Shown here: piece after piece, positions 47,785 through 57,741 of the stretch | How the letters are laid out: every line of letters starts with the position of its first letter | How positions within the stretch are numbered: position 1 is the first letter of the stretch | Assembly (NCBI RefSeq): GCF_000213575.1 | Contig: NZ_GL892004.1 | Location: 62,001-126,000, forward strand | DNA from: Dysgonomonas mossii DSM 22836 | Lineage (GTDB): Bacteria; Bacteroidota; Bacteroidia; Bacteroidales; Dysgonomonadaceae | Length of the DNA stretch: 64,000 nt | Reading direction: 5' to 3' | Notes under the pieces: generated by a model | What the model saw: only the letters and a program-made list of their open reading frames with translations | Databases searched by the model: none | Told to the model about the DNA's origin: nothing | Position numbers and translations under genes: made by a program

Positions 47785-48651
47785 CTACTTATTATAAAAC
47801 TTAATTTCATTATCCGAAATGGCCTTATTATACAAGTCCTGTTGCACCTTATTAAGGTAATCACTTTTCCTTTGTTCTGTATAAATTTCCATCAATTGAT
47901 TTTTTATATACTCATAAGGAGCTTCACTTCCCACTGTCCTGTATTCTTTCACATTCAATAGATATACGAATGAAGAATCCCGGGCTTCTATATTCTTATT
48001 GATTTTCAAAAAGTCTGCCCCGTTATCCACCGACAGTGGCATATTATCTATAATCTCATTGAAGCTCACCCACCTATTGTAGAAATATTCGTACCCGACT
48101 GCATTCTTCAATGTATTCTTCTCTATATTTTCTACAGCTGCATCTGTCGGTTGTTTATACCACTTGAGAAAATTATTGAGTTCTTTTGAGTCAAGCGGAA
48201 CTTTCAGATACAATCCCTTTATTATATTTTCTTTAAGCTTCAGCTTATCTTTATTCTGTTCGTAAAAAGATTGCAATTCAGCATCGGAGACAGATTTTAA
48301 TAAATGCTCCTTCAACAATTGCTCTTGATATAGATTCGAAATAAGAGTCTTGCGATAATTTTCTATCAATCGTTCTATCTCCTCTTTATTTACTATATTT
48401 TTTTTCGCCTTGTCATACAACAGCTGATCATTTATCCACATTTTTATGTAGGCATCTGCCGCAGCAGTACTATCTTGCGCAGACAGTGTACGGGGAACCG
48501 TATTGTTGAGCTCATCCATATACAAGGTCTTATCCCCGACTGTGACTACAGGAACTTGGCTCAGATCAGGCGCATCAGTACTTCCTTTACTGCATGACAG
48601 CATAGATATCAAAATCGATGCAGGTATTATAATAATATTATAGATTCTCAT
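47785..48651 (-). CDS. SurA-N-like lipoprotein lacking a PPIase domain
   Basis: The 288-residue protein has a lipoprotein signal with Cys20 (ISMLSC), then a helical region resembling the SurA/PrsA N-terminal chaperone domain (VVTVGDKTLYMDELNNTVP; AYIKMWINDQLLYDKA). I see no parvulin signature (no GELG or YGFHII block). It sits between two parvulin genes, and its start overlaps the upstream gene by 4 bases. I infer a membrane-tethered chaperone that works with its catalytic neighbours. The name is not assigned because family members are poorly defined. Confidence 0.8.
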   Translation of the reverse strand: MRIYNIIIIPASILISMLSCSKGSTDAPDLSQVPVVTVGDKTLYMDELNNTVPRTLSAQDSTAAADAYIKMWINDQLLYDKAKKNIVNKEEIERLIENYRKTLISNLYQEQLLKEHLLKSVSDAELQSFYEQNKDKLKLKENIIKGLYLKVPLDSKELNNFLKWYKQPTDAAVENIEKNTLKNAVGYEYFYNRWVSFNEIIDNMPLSVDNGADFLKINKNIEARDSSFVYLLNVKEYRTVGSEAPYEYIKNQLMEIYTEQRKSDYLNKVQQDLYNKAISDNEIKFYNK

Positions 48652-50669
48652 TTTATTGTATTCAATACAGAATTATTTATCTCCACTTTATATTTCTTGC
48701 GTAAATCAGCCTTCCATTGTTGTTCGAGCAGAGCTTGATAATCAGACTCAACAGCATATCTCACATCATTATAGTCTGTTGGCTTTGAAACAAAATCACC
48801 CAAAACAATAAAGTACGGATAGCCCATTTTTGCTTTCACTTCTTTTCCCGCAAAGACCTTATTATCTACATACGGGTTTTCACCCTTAGCCCATATTCCG
48901 GGTTCCATCAGCACCCTGAGAGAATCTTTATTCAGAGCATGTCTTATTTTTTCAATAAGAATATCTCTGTTCTTCTCACTCTTGGACAATGATGTAGCAA
49001 CAGTTAGTGCTTTTTCATCTTTTGCATAAACAATCAGCCCTCTATACTTTGTTCCGCCAAAGGAATATTTATTTTTATTTTTCTTGAAATATTCCGACAA
49101 ACCTTTTTCGTCAGTAGTGGCACGTTCCCATATATTCTTATTCATTACGCCAAAAGATAAAAGTCCATTAGAGATTTCATCTAATTGCTTCTTATATTCA
49201 GGTTCTCTATTTGGTAGAGATAAGTAATAATAATCAGTCAGGCAACGTGAATAATATGCATTAAAATATTCTTTCAGCACATCTGTGGATAACGAATTAT
49301 TGATAGCCTCAGTGTATACTACCGTTTCAGGAGCATCGGTCGGCTTATTATCCATCAAGTTTTGCCTCAATCGAATATATTCAACAAAGTTAGCAACTGT
49401 ATATATCTTCTTATCTCCAAACGAAAATAAAATATCGTTATTATTATCAACATTTTTCAAAAAGGAAGAATCTTTAGGAGATATCTTATTTGCTATTTCA
49501 TTCAGTCTGTCATAAGCCACACGATTGAAGTTAAAACCTAATTCTTGTGACATTCTTTTCCGTTTTTCAATAGTCATTTCTTCCGACTTGTCACTTTCCA
49601 GTATGCGAGCTTTCAGCGCGCTCTTCATATCAGCATAAGACGGAACTGGAATTTTTTTCAGTAGCCGGATAATATGAAATCCATATTCCGATTGTACAGG
49701 TTCGCTCACATCTCCTTCTTTTTTGAGATTAAAAGCTGCTTCTATAAAGGTTGGAGATAGACGGGATTCCAAATTCAAAACCCCAAAATGGCATCCCTTT
49801 TCACCCATTTGCATTACACGAGTAAACTCATCACACAATGATTGATAATCTGAAGCTGTACGGATATTCCGATACTCTCTCCAAGCAACCTTCCCCACAC
49901 TGTCTATTTGATTAAGATCGGCAGGGATACGAGAAAAATTAAATAACACTTGCTCTATATCTACCGAACCTACAGCCGGGCGTTTATTTAAGACCTGTAT
50001 GATATGATACCCATCCGAACACCTTATCGGCATACTAACCTCGTTAACATGAAGAGAGTAAATCGCCTGCTCTACTTTAGCATTAAACATAAAAGGAGCA
50101 ACCCAGCCAATATAGCCGTTTTGTCGATTATAATCCAAAACAGTAGAAGACGATAATACTTTACTATACCCTTCGGCTGCGAACCCATTTTTAGATAATC
50201 TCCCTTGCAAATCTATCGCTTTTTGGTATAGAACAACTGTATCGGCAGGATATATTATTTTTTCTTCGAATGGAACAAGTACGTGATTTATTTCCACGTT
50301 TTGCTGCATCCTATTATATATCTTCAACAAATAATCATTTTCGCAAATCGTATCTTGCATATATTTACGAGACATGCCTACTCTTGCCGCAGATAAATCT
50401 CTTATATAATTTCCGGTTGTATCGATTCGCTGAGCTTTAGCCTCTGCAATATTCAACCTAAAATCTATGTATGATTGAACAAAGTCGGGAAGAGATTCTT
50501 TTTCACCATCAGACCTTGAGACATTACTTTCTCTGTAAGCTTTCTCCAACTCTGATTTGAATACAGGTTTTCCATCAATCTGAATAGCGACAGGGTCTAC
50601 CTGCTGTGCATGCAGATAGAAAGTAGCATGTAGTGTGATAAGAAAGAATACAAGTCGTCTTTTATTCAT
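48648..50669 (-). CDS. PpiD/SurA-like periplasmic peptidyl-prolyl isomerase with two parvulin domains
   Basis: The 673-residue protein has a signal peptide (residues 1-21, ending YLHA before QQ), a SurA-N-like region and two parvulin domains: about 120-235, with NGYIGWVAPFMFNAKVEQAI and SDGYHIIQVL, and about 240-345, with KGCHFGVLNLESRLSPTF and SEYGFHIIRLL. A long helical C-terminal part (about 350-673) has no motif I recognise. It leads the minus-strand operon and is preceded by a TATCTTTG box at 50697-50704. It is probably a general outer membrane protein folding factor. Confidence 0.88.
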   Translation of the reverse strand: MNKRRLVFFLITLHATFYLHAQQVDPVAIQIDGKPVFKSELEKAYRESNVSRSDGEKESLPDFVQSYIDFRLNIAEAKAQRIDTTGNYIRDLSAARVGMSRKYMQDTICENDYLLKIYNRMQQNVEINHVLVPFEEKIIYPADTVVLYQKAIDLQGRLSKNGFAAEGYSKVLSSSTVLDYNRQNGYIGWVAPFMFNAKVEQAIYSLHVNEVSMPIRCSDGYHIIQVLNKRPAVGSVDIEQVLFNFSRIPADLNQIDSVGKVAWREYRNIRTASDYQSLCDEFTRVMQMGEKGCHFGVLNLESRLSPTFIEAAFNLKKEGDVSEPVQSEYGFHIIRLLKKIPVPSYADMKSALKARILESDKSEEMTIEKRKRMSQELGFNFNRVAYDRLNEIANKISPKDSSFLKNVDNNNDILFSFGDKKIYTVANFVEYIRLRQNLMDNKPTDAPETVVYTEAINNSLSTDVLKEYFNAYYSRCLTDYYYLSLPNREPEYKKQLDEISNGLLSFGVMNKNIWERATTDEKGLSEYFKKNKNKYSFGGTKYRGLIVYAKDEKALTVATSLSKSEKNRDILIEKIRHALNKDSLRVLMEPGIWAKGENPYVDNKVFAGKEVKAKMGYPYFIVLGDFVSKPTDYNDVRYAVESDYQALLEQQWKADLRKKYKVEINNSVLNTIK

Positions 50670-50696
50670 ATATCAAGCTGATAAACTTATAAAAAA

Positions 50697-50704
50697 CAAA
50701 GATA
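50697..50704 (-). promoter_or_regulatory. -7 box for the envelope biogenesis operon
   Basis: The minus strand reads TATCTTTG, a match to TAnnTTTG, 27 bases before the first gene of the operon. No -33 is evident. Confidence 0.45.
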
Positions 50705-50832
50705 CAAGAAATAAAGGCTCGTAATGTTTTAAAATATTCTAAAATAAAGGAATACCAATAGTTTTTTAATATGAGGGACGATTAGTTAGCAGAAGTAACA
50801 CCATCAAACGAGCCGATAGATATTAACAAAAA

Positions 50833-50860
50833 CGAATGGCTGCCGATTGGCAACCATTCG
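50833..50860 (-). terminator. Terminator of guaB
   Basis: A stem of 7 plus 4 bp with one internal mismatch (50833-50843 with 50850-50860) and a GATT-type tetraloop is followed on the minus strand by a T run. It lies about 30 bases after the guaB stop. Confidence 0.75.
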
Positions 50861-50889
50861 TATTATAATAAATTCTGTCCAATCAAATT

Positions 50890-52368
<1,479 letters not shown>

Positions 52369-52396
52369 TTAAAGAGCTTTTGAAATTTATTGCGCG

Positions 52397-52429
52397 CAAA
52401 TATACATATTTTTGATGAATTATAAGCAA
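52397..52429 (-). promoter_or_regulatory. Promoter of guaB
   Basis: On the minus strand a TTG (52427-52429) is followed after 22 bases by TATATTTG (52397-52404). This is one of the best matches to the Bacteroidetes -33/-7 pattern in the window, and it leaves a leader of about 25 bases. Confidence 0.65.
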
Positions 52430-52481
52430 CAAACTTTCAAAAAACAATGCTTTTTTAACTTAAGAGGTTCTTTCAATATTG

Positions 52482-52521
52482 AAATAGGCTTATCTAACTT
52501 CCACATTAGATAAGCCTATTT
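52482..52521 (-). terminator. Terminator of the calcium ATPase gene
   Basis: A perfect 16-bp stem (52482-52497 with 52506-52521) with an 8-base loop lies 48 bases after the ATPase stop. The T tail on the minus strand is short, so the strength is uncertain. Confidence 0.65.
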
Positions 52522-52569
52522 AATATAACCTGAAAAGATTGTCAGGAAAATATATTTTTATTTATCAAA

Positions 52570-55485
52570 TCATTTTTTTCTTATCAGTCTCACCAATTCG
52601 CCAATCCAGAGAACAACAGATGTGCCGCCTATAATAATGCCCCAGTCTTGAATGGTTAGCGGCATAGTACGAAATACATCGCCACCAAAAGTAACAATCA
52701 ATATCTGTCCTACAAGAATAATCAAGGCTACCAACTCAAAGCCTGCGCTTTTATTTAATCCTGCAAAAGCGGATTTACCTGTTGCATAGGCTTTGGCATT
52801 AAACATATTCCAGAATTGCAGTAGAACGAAGACTGTAAAGAAATACGACAAGAAGTAACGCTCCCTATCTCCTTCGGCAACATAGCTAAAGAATGAATTC
52901 AAGTGAACAGGACCTGAAAAATAATACATCATTCCGAGGAGTAATATAACAAACATTACGCCTGTAAAAAGAATATGTTTAGCAATGGAAGGCGTCACAA
53001 TAAAATCACTGTTTTTCCTCGGCTTAGTTTTCATCACATTCGGGTCAGGAGGTAATGAAGCTAATGCTCCGGCCGCAAAAGTATCCATAATCAGGTTTAC
53101 CCAAAGCATCTGCGTTACGGTTAACGGCAGCTGCTGCCCAAACACAGAACCCAAAAATACGATCAAAAGTGCAGCCACGTTGATAGTCAACTGAAACAAC
53201 ATAAAGCGCTGTATGTTCTTATAGAGCGAACGCCCCCACATCACAGCAGTAGCAATACTACTGAAGGAATCGTCGAGTAGGGTTATATCACTCGCCTCTT
53301 TGGCAACTGATGTTCCCGAGCCCATCGACAAACCTACATCAGCATAATTGAGAGCAGGAGCATCGTTTGTCCCGTCACCGGTTACAGCAACGATCTCCCC
53401 TTTCTGTTTCAGGAGATGCACAAGCCGCTGCTTGTCTGTCGGACGAGCACGACACATTATCTTCAAGCCTTGTACTCTATTGAGCGCTTCTTCATCTGAG
53501 AGTTTTTCGAAATCAACACCACCAATAATATTCAGATCGGTATCCTCATCATCTTTCCAAATACCAATCTGACGTCCTATTTCTTTAGCCGTACCATACG
53601 TGTCGCCTGTAACAATTTTTACGCCGACACCCGCACTCAAACAATGCTGCACAGCCTCAGGCACATCAGAACGTACAGGATCGGAAATACCTGCTATTCC
53701 AAGAAATACCAATTCTCCTTTAATCAAATCTTCCACAGCCGCTTTTGCATCATCTACATACTGGTATGCAAAACCGAGCGTACGCATTGCCTGATTCTGA
53801 TATTGCAATAGCTGACTATTAATTTTTTCTTTGTATTCATTTACCGGAACGAGACCTTCGGTAGTAATTACATGTTTGCATTTACTCAAAACTACTTCTG
53901 GCGCACCTTTTACATACAGAACTTTCTTCCTCAGTTTTGGAGAGTCTACAAAAGTTGCCATAAACTTACGTTCGGTAGAGAATGGCAATTGCTCTATGAT
54001 AGCTTCTTTGTTACGAATATTACTATATAGGATTTTACTATTGTTGAGCCAAAGCAGCAAAGCTCCTTCGGTAGGATTTCCTAAAGCCGCCACTTTCTTA
54101 GGGTCTGAGAAATCTAAAAATGCAGTAGAGTTTACCGATATATTCCCTATCACAAGACGGCTGATTTCGCTGTCGGTCAATCGCTGATCTTCCAATCCGT
54201 AGAAATTAGTGCTGGCAACCTGCATTTGGTTTTGAGTCAATGTTCCTGTCTTATCTGTACAGATAACAGTGGTAGCTCCCATTGTTTCCACAGCATGCAT
54301 TTTGCGCACAAGATTATTCATCTTCAACATGCGACGCATACTAAGCGCAAGACTAAGCGTAACACTCATCGGCAAACCTTCGGGAACAGCAACAACAACC
54401 AATGTAACCGCCACCATAAAGGCCTGTAAAATCTCTGTAGCCGTATCAAGATTTATCCACGAACTACTATTCAGCGGATCTACGCCAAAAACATATCCGA
54501 TCGATGAAATGGCAACCGTCACCAATACTCCTGTCAAAAGCCATCTCAACCATCCTCCTTCTTTCACAGACTTAGGAAGTTTAGAGTCTTTGCCCAGCAA
54601 TTCGAGACCTCCATATATAATAGGCAGCCATACTTTTATCATGCCCACTGCTACCCCCAACATTGCACCGGCAAGCAAAGCAAGCTGTCTTTTTTGCATA
54701 GGTACAATAGGATCGAAAACAACATCCTTAAGAACAAGGACTAAAAATGTGAAAAGGGCTAATATAAGACCAACAACACCGATAAACTTAGCCAAAGAGT
54801 CTAACTGACGGTTCAATGGTGTTTCGCCTTCAACTTTTTCGGTCGCCTTCACCGCCACTTTTCCGAATTCGGTATTATCTCCAATACGATGTACTTCAAA
54901 AACACCGTGCCCATTTATGACCTTCGTTCCTCTAAGCACCCAGTTTGAAGGATAAGTAACTCCTTCTTCGAAATGTTCGGGGTCTGTAGTCTTATCTATA
55001 CTCAGCTCTCCTGTAAGGCAGGACTCATCTATTTGCATTGATACAGCTTCGAGTAATTCGCCGTCAGCCGGAACCTCGTTGCCTATCTCAAGCAAAACAA
55101 TATCACCAACTACAATATCTTTTTTGGCAACCTGCTTTACATTTCCGTTGCGCATCACCATAATCTGGTCTTCGTCGTTCACCTGATTGAGGACGTCAAA
55201 CTTTTTGTTGGCATCCATTTCGAACCAAAAAGAGACGCCTGTTGCCAGAAGAATAGCACAAAAAATACCGATAGTCTCTATATACTCATTATGTATAATA
55301 GAAATCCCTAAGGACAAGAATGCGGCAATAAGCAATATACGAATGATCGGATCTTCAAACTTTTTCAAAAAAAGTTTCCAAAGAGGTTCTTTTTTGGGGG
55401 GAGTGAGAATATTTGCACCATGCTTCTGCCTGCTTGCTTTCACTTCACTATCGGAGAGACCTATGTATTTTTTTCTACCTTCCAT
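52570..55485 (-). CDS. PMCA-type calcium-translocating P-type ATPase with enlarged TM3-TM4 region
   Basis: The 971-residue P2-type ATPase pumps cations, probably calcium, out of the cytoplasm. It has TGE at 158-160, PEGL at 368-371, the phosphorylated Asp411 in DKTGTLT, KGAPEVV, TGD, and TGDGTNDAPAL near the hinge. Ten core membrane helices can be placed. Between TM3 (about 235-252) and TM4 (about 353-370) there are about 100 residues with two further hydrophobic stretches (about 268-293 and 313-335), a region that is normally a short loop. That explains the length above the usual 880-900. The cation is inferred from family resemblance. It is monocistronic. Confidence 0.93.
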   Translation of the reverse strand: MEGRKKYIGLSDSEVKASRQKHGANILTPPKKEPLWKLFLKKFEDPIIRILLIAAFLSLGISIIHNEYIETIGIFCAILLATGVSFWFEMDANKKFDVLNQVNDEDQIMVMRNGNVKQVAKKDIVVGDIVLLEIGNEVPADGELLEAVSMQIDESCLTGELSIDKTTDPEHFEEGVTYPSNWVLRGTKVINGHGVFEVHRIGDNTEFGKVAVKATEKVEGETPLNRQLDSLAKFIGVVGLILALFTFLVLVLKDVVFDPIVPMQKRQLALLAGAMLGVAVGMIKVWLPIIYGGLELLGKDSKLPKSVKEGGWLRWLLTGVLVTVAISSIGYVFGVDPLNSSSWINLDTATEILQAFMVAVTLVVVAVPEGLPMSVTLSLALSMRRMLKMNNLVRKMHAVETMGATTVICTDKTGTLTQNQMQVASTNFYGLEDQRLTDSEISRLVIGNISVNSTAFLDFSDPKKVAALGNPTEGALLLWLNNSKILYSNIRNKEAIIEQLPFSTERKFMATFVDSPKLRKKVLYVKGAPEVVLSKCKHVITTEGLVPVNEYKEKINSQLLQYQNQAMRTLGFAYQYVDDAKAAVEDLIKGELVFLGIAGISDPVRSDVPEAVQHCLSAGVGVKIVTGDTYGTAKEIGRQIGIWKDDEDTDLNIIGGVDFEKLSDEEALNRVQGLKIMCRARPTDKQRLVHLLKQKGEIVAVTGDGTNDAPALNYADVGLSMGSGTSVAKEASDITLLDDSFSSIATAVMWGRSLYKNIQRFMLFQLTINVAALLIVFLGSVFGQQLPLTVTQMLWVNLIMDTFAAGALASLPPDPNVMKTKPRKNSDFIVTPSIAKHILFTGVMFVILLLGMMYYFSGPVHLNSFFSYVAEGDRERYFLSYFFTVFVLLQFWNMFNAKAYATGKSAFAGLNKSAGFELVALIILVGQILIVTFGGDVFRTMPLTIQDWGIIIGGTSVVLWIGELVRLIRKK

Positions 55486-55543
55486 TATTTATTGGTTATT
55501 TATCTTTAACGTCTTTAAAACCTTATTGGTTATTCAAAACCGA

Positions 55544-55551
55544 CAAAGTTA
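55544..55551 (-). promoter_or_regulatory. -7 box for the calcium ATPase gene
   Basis: The minus strand reads TAACTTTG, matching TAnnTTTG, with a leader of about 52 bases. The surrounding 404-base gap (55486-55889) otherwise holds the hairpin at 55787-55836 and the nucleosidase promoter; I see no RNA gene or coding frame in it. Confidence 0.5.
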
Positions 55552-55786
55552 CGTTCATTTAACATAAGATGGAATATCTGTCGGTTAAATTATTGTTACA
55601 AAATCACCTCCCCCATCATTCGATCATCATAGAAACCGGGATTTAGAATCATATTTTTATTTACTATCCTAAGTATTAGCTGAGATATAAATTTGATATT
55701 TTCTTATTTTTACTCAACAAAGTAGAATGTTAATGCAGATGAAAAAAAATTATCTTATATAAAAGGGATTGATATGATTGGGGGAG

Positions 55787-55836
55787 AAAAGTTACAATCA
55801 AATATGAACTAAACCTGTTACTTTTGTGACTTTTTT
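55787..55836 (+). repeat. Hairpin with embedded promoter box (recurring element, copy 2)
   Basis: An 11-base left arm (AAAAGTTACAA, 55787-55797) can pair with the complement in 55824-55834 with one G-U wobble. The right arm overlaps TACTTTTG at 55819-55826. About 20 bases around this box (AACCTGTTACTTTTGT then AC and a T run) repeat the sequence at 3315-3340 almost exactly. No plus-strand gene ends upstream, so a terminator role is unlikely here. Confidence 0.55.
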
Positions 55837-55863
55837 ATCTTTATCCAATTCTTTTATATTCCT

Positions 55864-55871
55864 TATATTTG
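55864..55871 (+). promoter_or_regulatory. Second -7 box before the nucleosidase gene
   Basis: TATATTTG matches TAnnTTTG but lies only 19 bases before the ATG at 55890. The TACTTTTG at 55819-55826 inside the hairpin is an alternative promoter with a longer leader. Confidence 0.4.
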
Positions 55872-55889
55872 CAAATAAGATTCAATAAC

Positions 55890-56465
55890 ATGATTAAAGA
55901 ACTATTAAATAAAAATCCTTTATACGTTTTTGCACTCGAGAGTGAAGCCTCAGATAAGTTTGTAAATGAAAGTCCGCTTTTTATTGGTGTGGGCAAGGTT
56001 AACGCAGCTTATCATTTAACAAAGCGGATTGCACAGAATAAACCAAGTATTATTATCAACCTTGGATCGGCTGGCAGCAACTTTTTTGAAAGAGGGTCGG
56101 TAATCTGCTGCACCCAGTTTATACAACGAGACATGAATGTAACAACACTCGGTTGTGAGTTATATGAAACACCTTTTTCTAACACAAAACCGATCCTAGA
56201 ATATGGGATTCGGATCGACAGCCTGCAAGAAGGTGTTTGTGGAACCGGAGACAGCTTCGAAATGAGCCACAATACATCAGATTATAACATTGTAGATATG
56301 GAAGCCTATCCATTGGCGTATATTGCGAAGAAAGAAGACATTCCGTTCCTGTGCCTGAAATATATTTCGGATGGCGCTGACGATAATGCTGCCGACGACT
56401 GGAGCGTTACAGTAAAAAAAGCAGCAGAAGCACTCAGACAAGCAATAGACGAGCTAAAAAGATAG
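55890..56465 (+). CDS. Nucleosidase (PNP/MTA-SAH nucleosidase superfamily)
   Basis: I choose the ATG at 55890 (MIKELLNKNP, 191 residues). An in-frame TTG at 55869 lies inside the -7 box. The protein has the phosphorylase/nucleosidase fold: FALESEASDKF at the N-terminus, IINLGSAGS near 60 for ribose/phosphate or water contacts, VDMEAYPLAYIAK (about 135-147), where Met-Glu binds ribose, and KYISDGADDNA with a catalytic Asp in the expected place (as in SD of MTAN). It is shorter than MtnN (about 230) and its exact substrate is unknown. It is transcribed alone. Confidence 0.85.
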   Translation: MIKELLNKNPLYVFALESEASDKFVNESPLFIGVGKVNAAYHLTKRIAQNKPSIIINLGSAGSNFFERGSVICCTQFIQRDMNVTTLGCELYETPFSNTKPILEYGIRIDSLQEGVCGTGDSFEMSHNTSDYNIVDMEAYPLAYIAKKEDIPFLCLKYISDGADDNAADDWSVTVKKAAEALRQAIDELKR

Positions 56466-56532
56466 TAGTATTCAACCGTATAATAGCATGGGGGGCTTTC
56501 ATTTTTTAAGTTAATAAGGTGAACGAAAAGAA

Positions 56533-56688
56533 TCACTCTTTCTCATCATCAAATAAAAAGTCATCGGAACATAGTTCTTCTATAGCAAGTGCGAGTTGCA
56601 CATTAGAACTATCTTTCCTGTCAAGAGATTCGATTTCTTTCTTAGGAGCGTATTTCAAATTCTCCTTCTTGTTCTTGTCATCTTTCAT
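56533..56688 (-). CDS. Small acidic/basic hypothetical protein (51 residues)
   Basis: An ATG at 56688 opens a frame of 51 codons ending at TGA 56533-56535. The product begins MKDDKNKKENLKYAPKKEIE and ends DDFLFDDEKE. It is hydrophilic, Lys-rich at the start and Asp/Glu-rich at the end, with no signal peptide or Cys motif. The codon choice is like the neighbours, and the composition is that of a real cytoplasmic protein rather than an antisense shadow. A weak TATTTTTA box lies at 56736-56743 on the minus strand. I do not recognise a family. The opposite frame (56519-56719, +) is Ser/Phe-rich and starts with GTG, so I reject it. Confidence 0.55.
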   Translation of the reverse strand: MKDDKNKKENLKYAPKKEIESLDRKDSSNVQLALAIEELCSDDFLFDDEKE

Positions 56689-56805
56689 ATCCAACGTTCT
56701 TATTAGTGTATTTATCTAATTAGACGATTTAGATTTAAAAATATTTCAATTTACTTCTTTTTTTCTTTTTTTATGATTTTACCTTTATTACGGCTTCAAA
56801 GGGAA

Positions 56806-56813
56806 TATATTTG
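56806..56813 (+). promoter_or_regulatory. -7 box for the BASS transporter gene
   Basis: TATATTTG matches TAnnTTTG, 28 bases before the ATG at 56842. No -33 is clear. Confidence 0.45.
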
Positions 56814-56841
56814 CTAATTTTACACCTTCAATAAGCCAATC

Positions 56842-57732
56842 ATGCTGAATAAGATTAAATCGTACATGATGCCCATAGCTATGCTTACCGGCATTCTGTT
56901 ACACAAATATATGGGCGAACTGTCGTTCCTTACCCCTTACCTCATAGCATTAATGCTATTGATCACCTATTGCAATATTTCGTTTAAGGAGATACATTTT
57001 TCCCGACTGCATTTTTGGCTTATTGCCATACAGATATTGGGGAGTATTGGGGTTTACGTATTACTTCGCCCTTTAAATCCCATTGTCGCTCAAGGGGCAA
57101 TGATTTGCGTTTTAGCCCCCACAGCCACATCTGCGCCTGTAATAACAGGCATGCTTGGAGGAAATGTCCCTAGCCTGATGGCTTATAGTTTACTCTGCAA
57201 CATGGTTATTGTTATTGTTGCACCCATCCTATTTTCATATACGGGAGAAATAGAGTCAAGTTCATTTCTTCAATCATTCTGGATTGTATTTCAAAAAGTC
57301 TCAATACTATTATTTCTTCCTCTGTTTGGCGCATTCTTACTCAAGAGGTTATTACCCAGAGTACATCATGAGATTCAAAAAGCAAAAGGATTGTCTTTTT
57401 ATCTTTGGTCGATAGCGTTGGTTATTATTACAGGGAAAACCGTACAGTTTATAATTGACCAAGAAAGTCCCAATTTTATAATAGAACTGTCGGTCGCTTT
57501 CTCGGCTTTGGCTATTTGCATAGCTCAATTTCTTGTAGGACGCCGTTTAGGCACTTATTACAACGACACGATAGCCGGAGGGCAGGGATTAGGGCAAAAA
57601 AATACCATCCTTGCTATCTGGATGGCTCAAACATATCTAAATCCTATATCATCTTTAGGACCCGGAGCTTATGTATTGTGGCAAAATGTAGTTAATTCTT
57701 ATCAGGTATGGAAAAAGAGAAAAACCCTGTGA
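56842..57732 (+). CDS. BASS-family (bile acid:sodium symporter-like) transporter
   Basis: The 296-residue protein has about nine or ten hydrophobic segments and no signal peptide. The segment APTATSAPVITGMLGGN (about 92-108) resembles the discontinuous helix of BASS transporters. The last third has GGQGLGQKNTILAIW and YLNPISSLGPGAYVLWQN, seen in bacterial BASS relatives. Such proteins move organic anions or bile acids with sodium, but the substrate here is unknown. Its stop lies 9 bases from the stop of the next, converging gene. Confidence 0.82.
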   Translation: MLNKIKSYMMPIAMLTGILLHKYMGELSFLTPYLIALMLLITYCNISFKEIHFSRLHFWLIAIQILGSIGVYVLLRPLNPIVAQGAMICVLAPTATSAPVITGMLGGNVPSLMAYSLLCNMVIVIVAPILFSYTGEIESSSFLQSFWIVFQKVSILLFLPLFGAFLLKRLLPRVHHEIQKAKGLSFYLWSIALVIITGKTVQFIIDQESPNFIIELSVAFSALAICIAQFLVGRRLGTYYNDTIAGGQGLGQKNTILAIWMAQTYLNPISSLGPGAYVLWQNVVNSYQVWKKRKTL

Positions 57733-57741
57733 AGAGAGGTT

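Noticed and set aside
56519-56719. 66-residue + frame, Ser/Phe-rich
   Set aside because: It begins with GTG, is antisense to the better 51-residue minus-strand frame, and its composition is that of a complement of acidic/basic codons.
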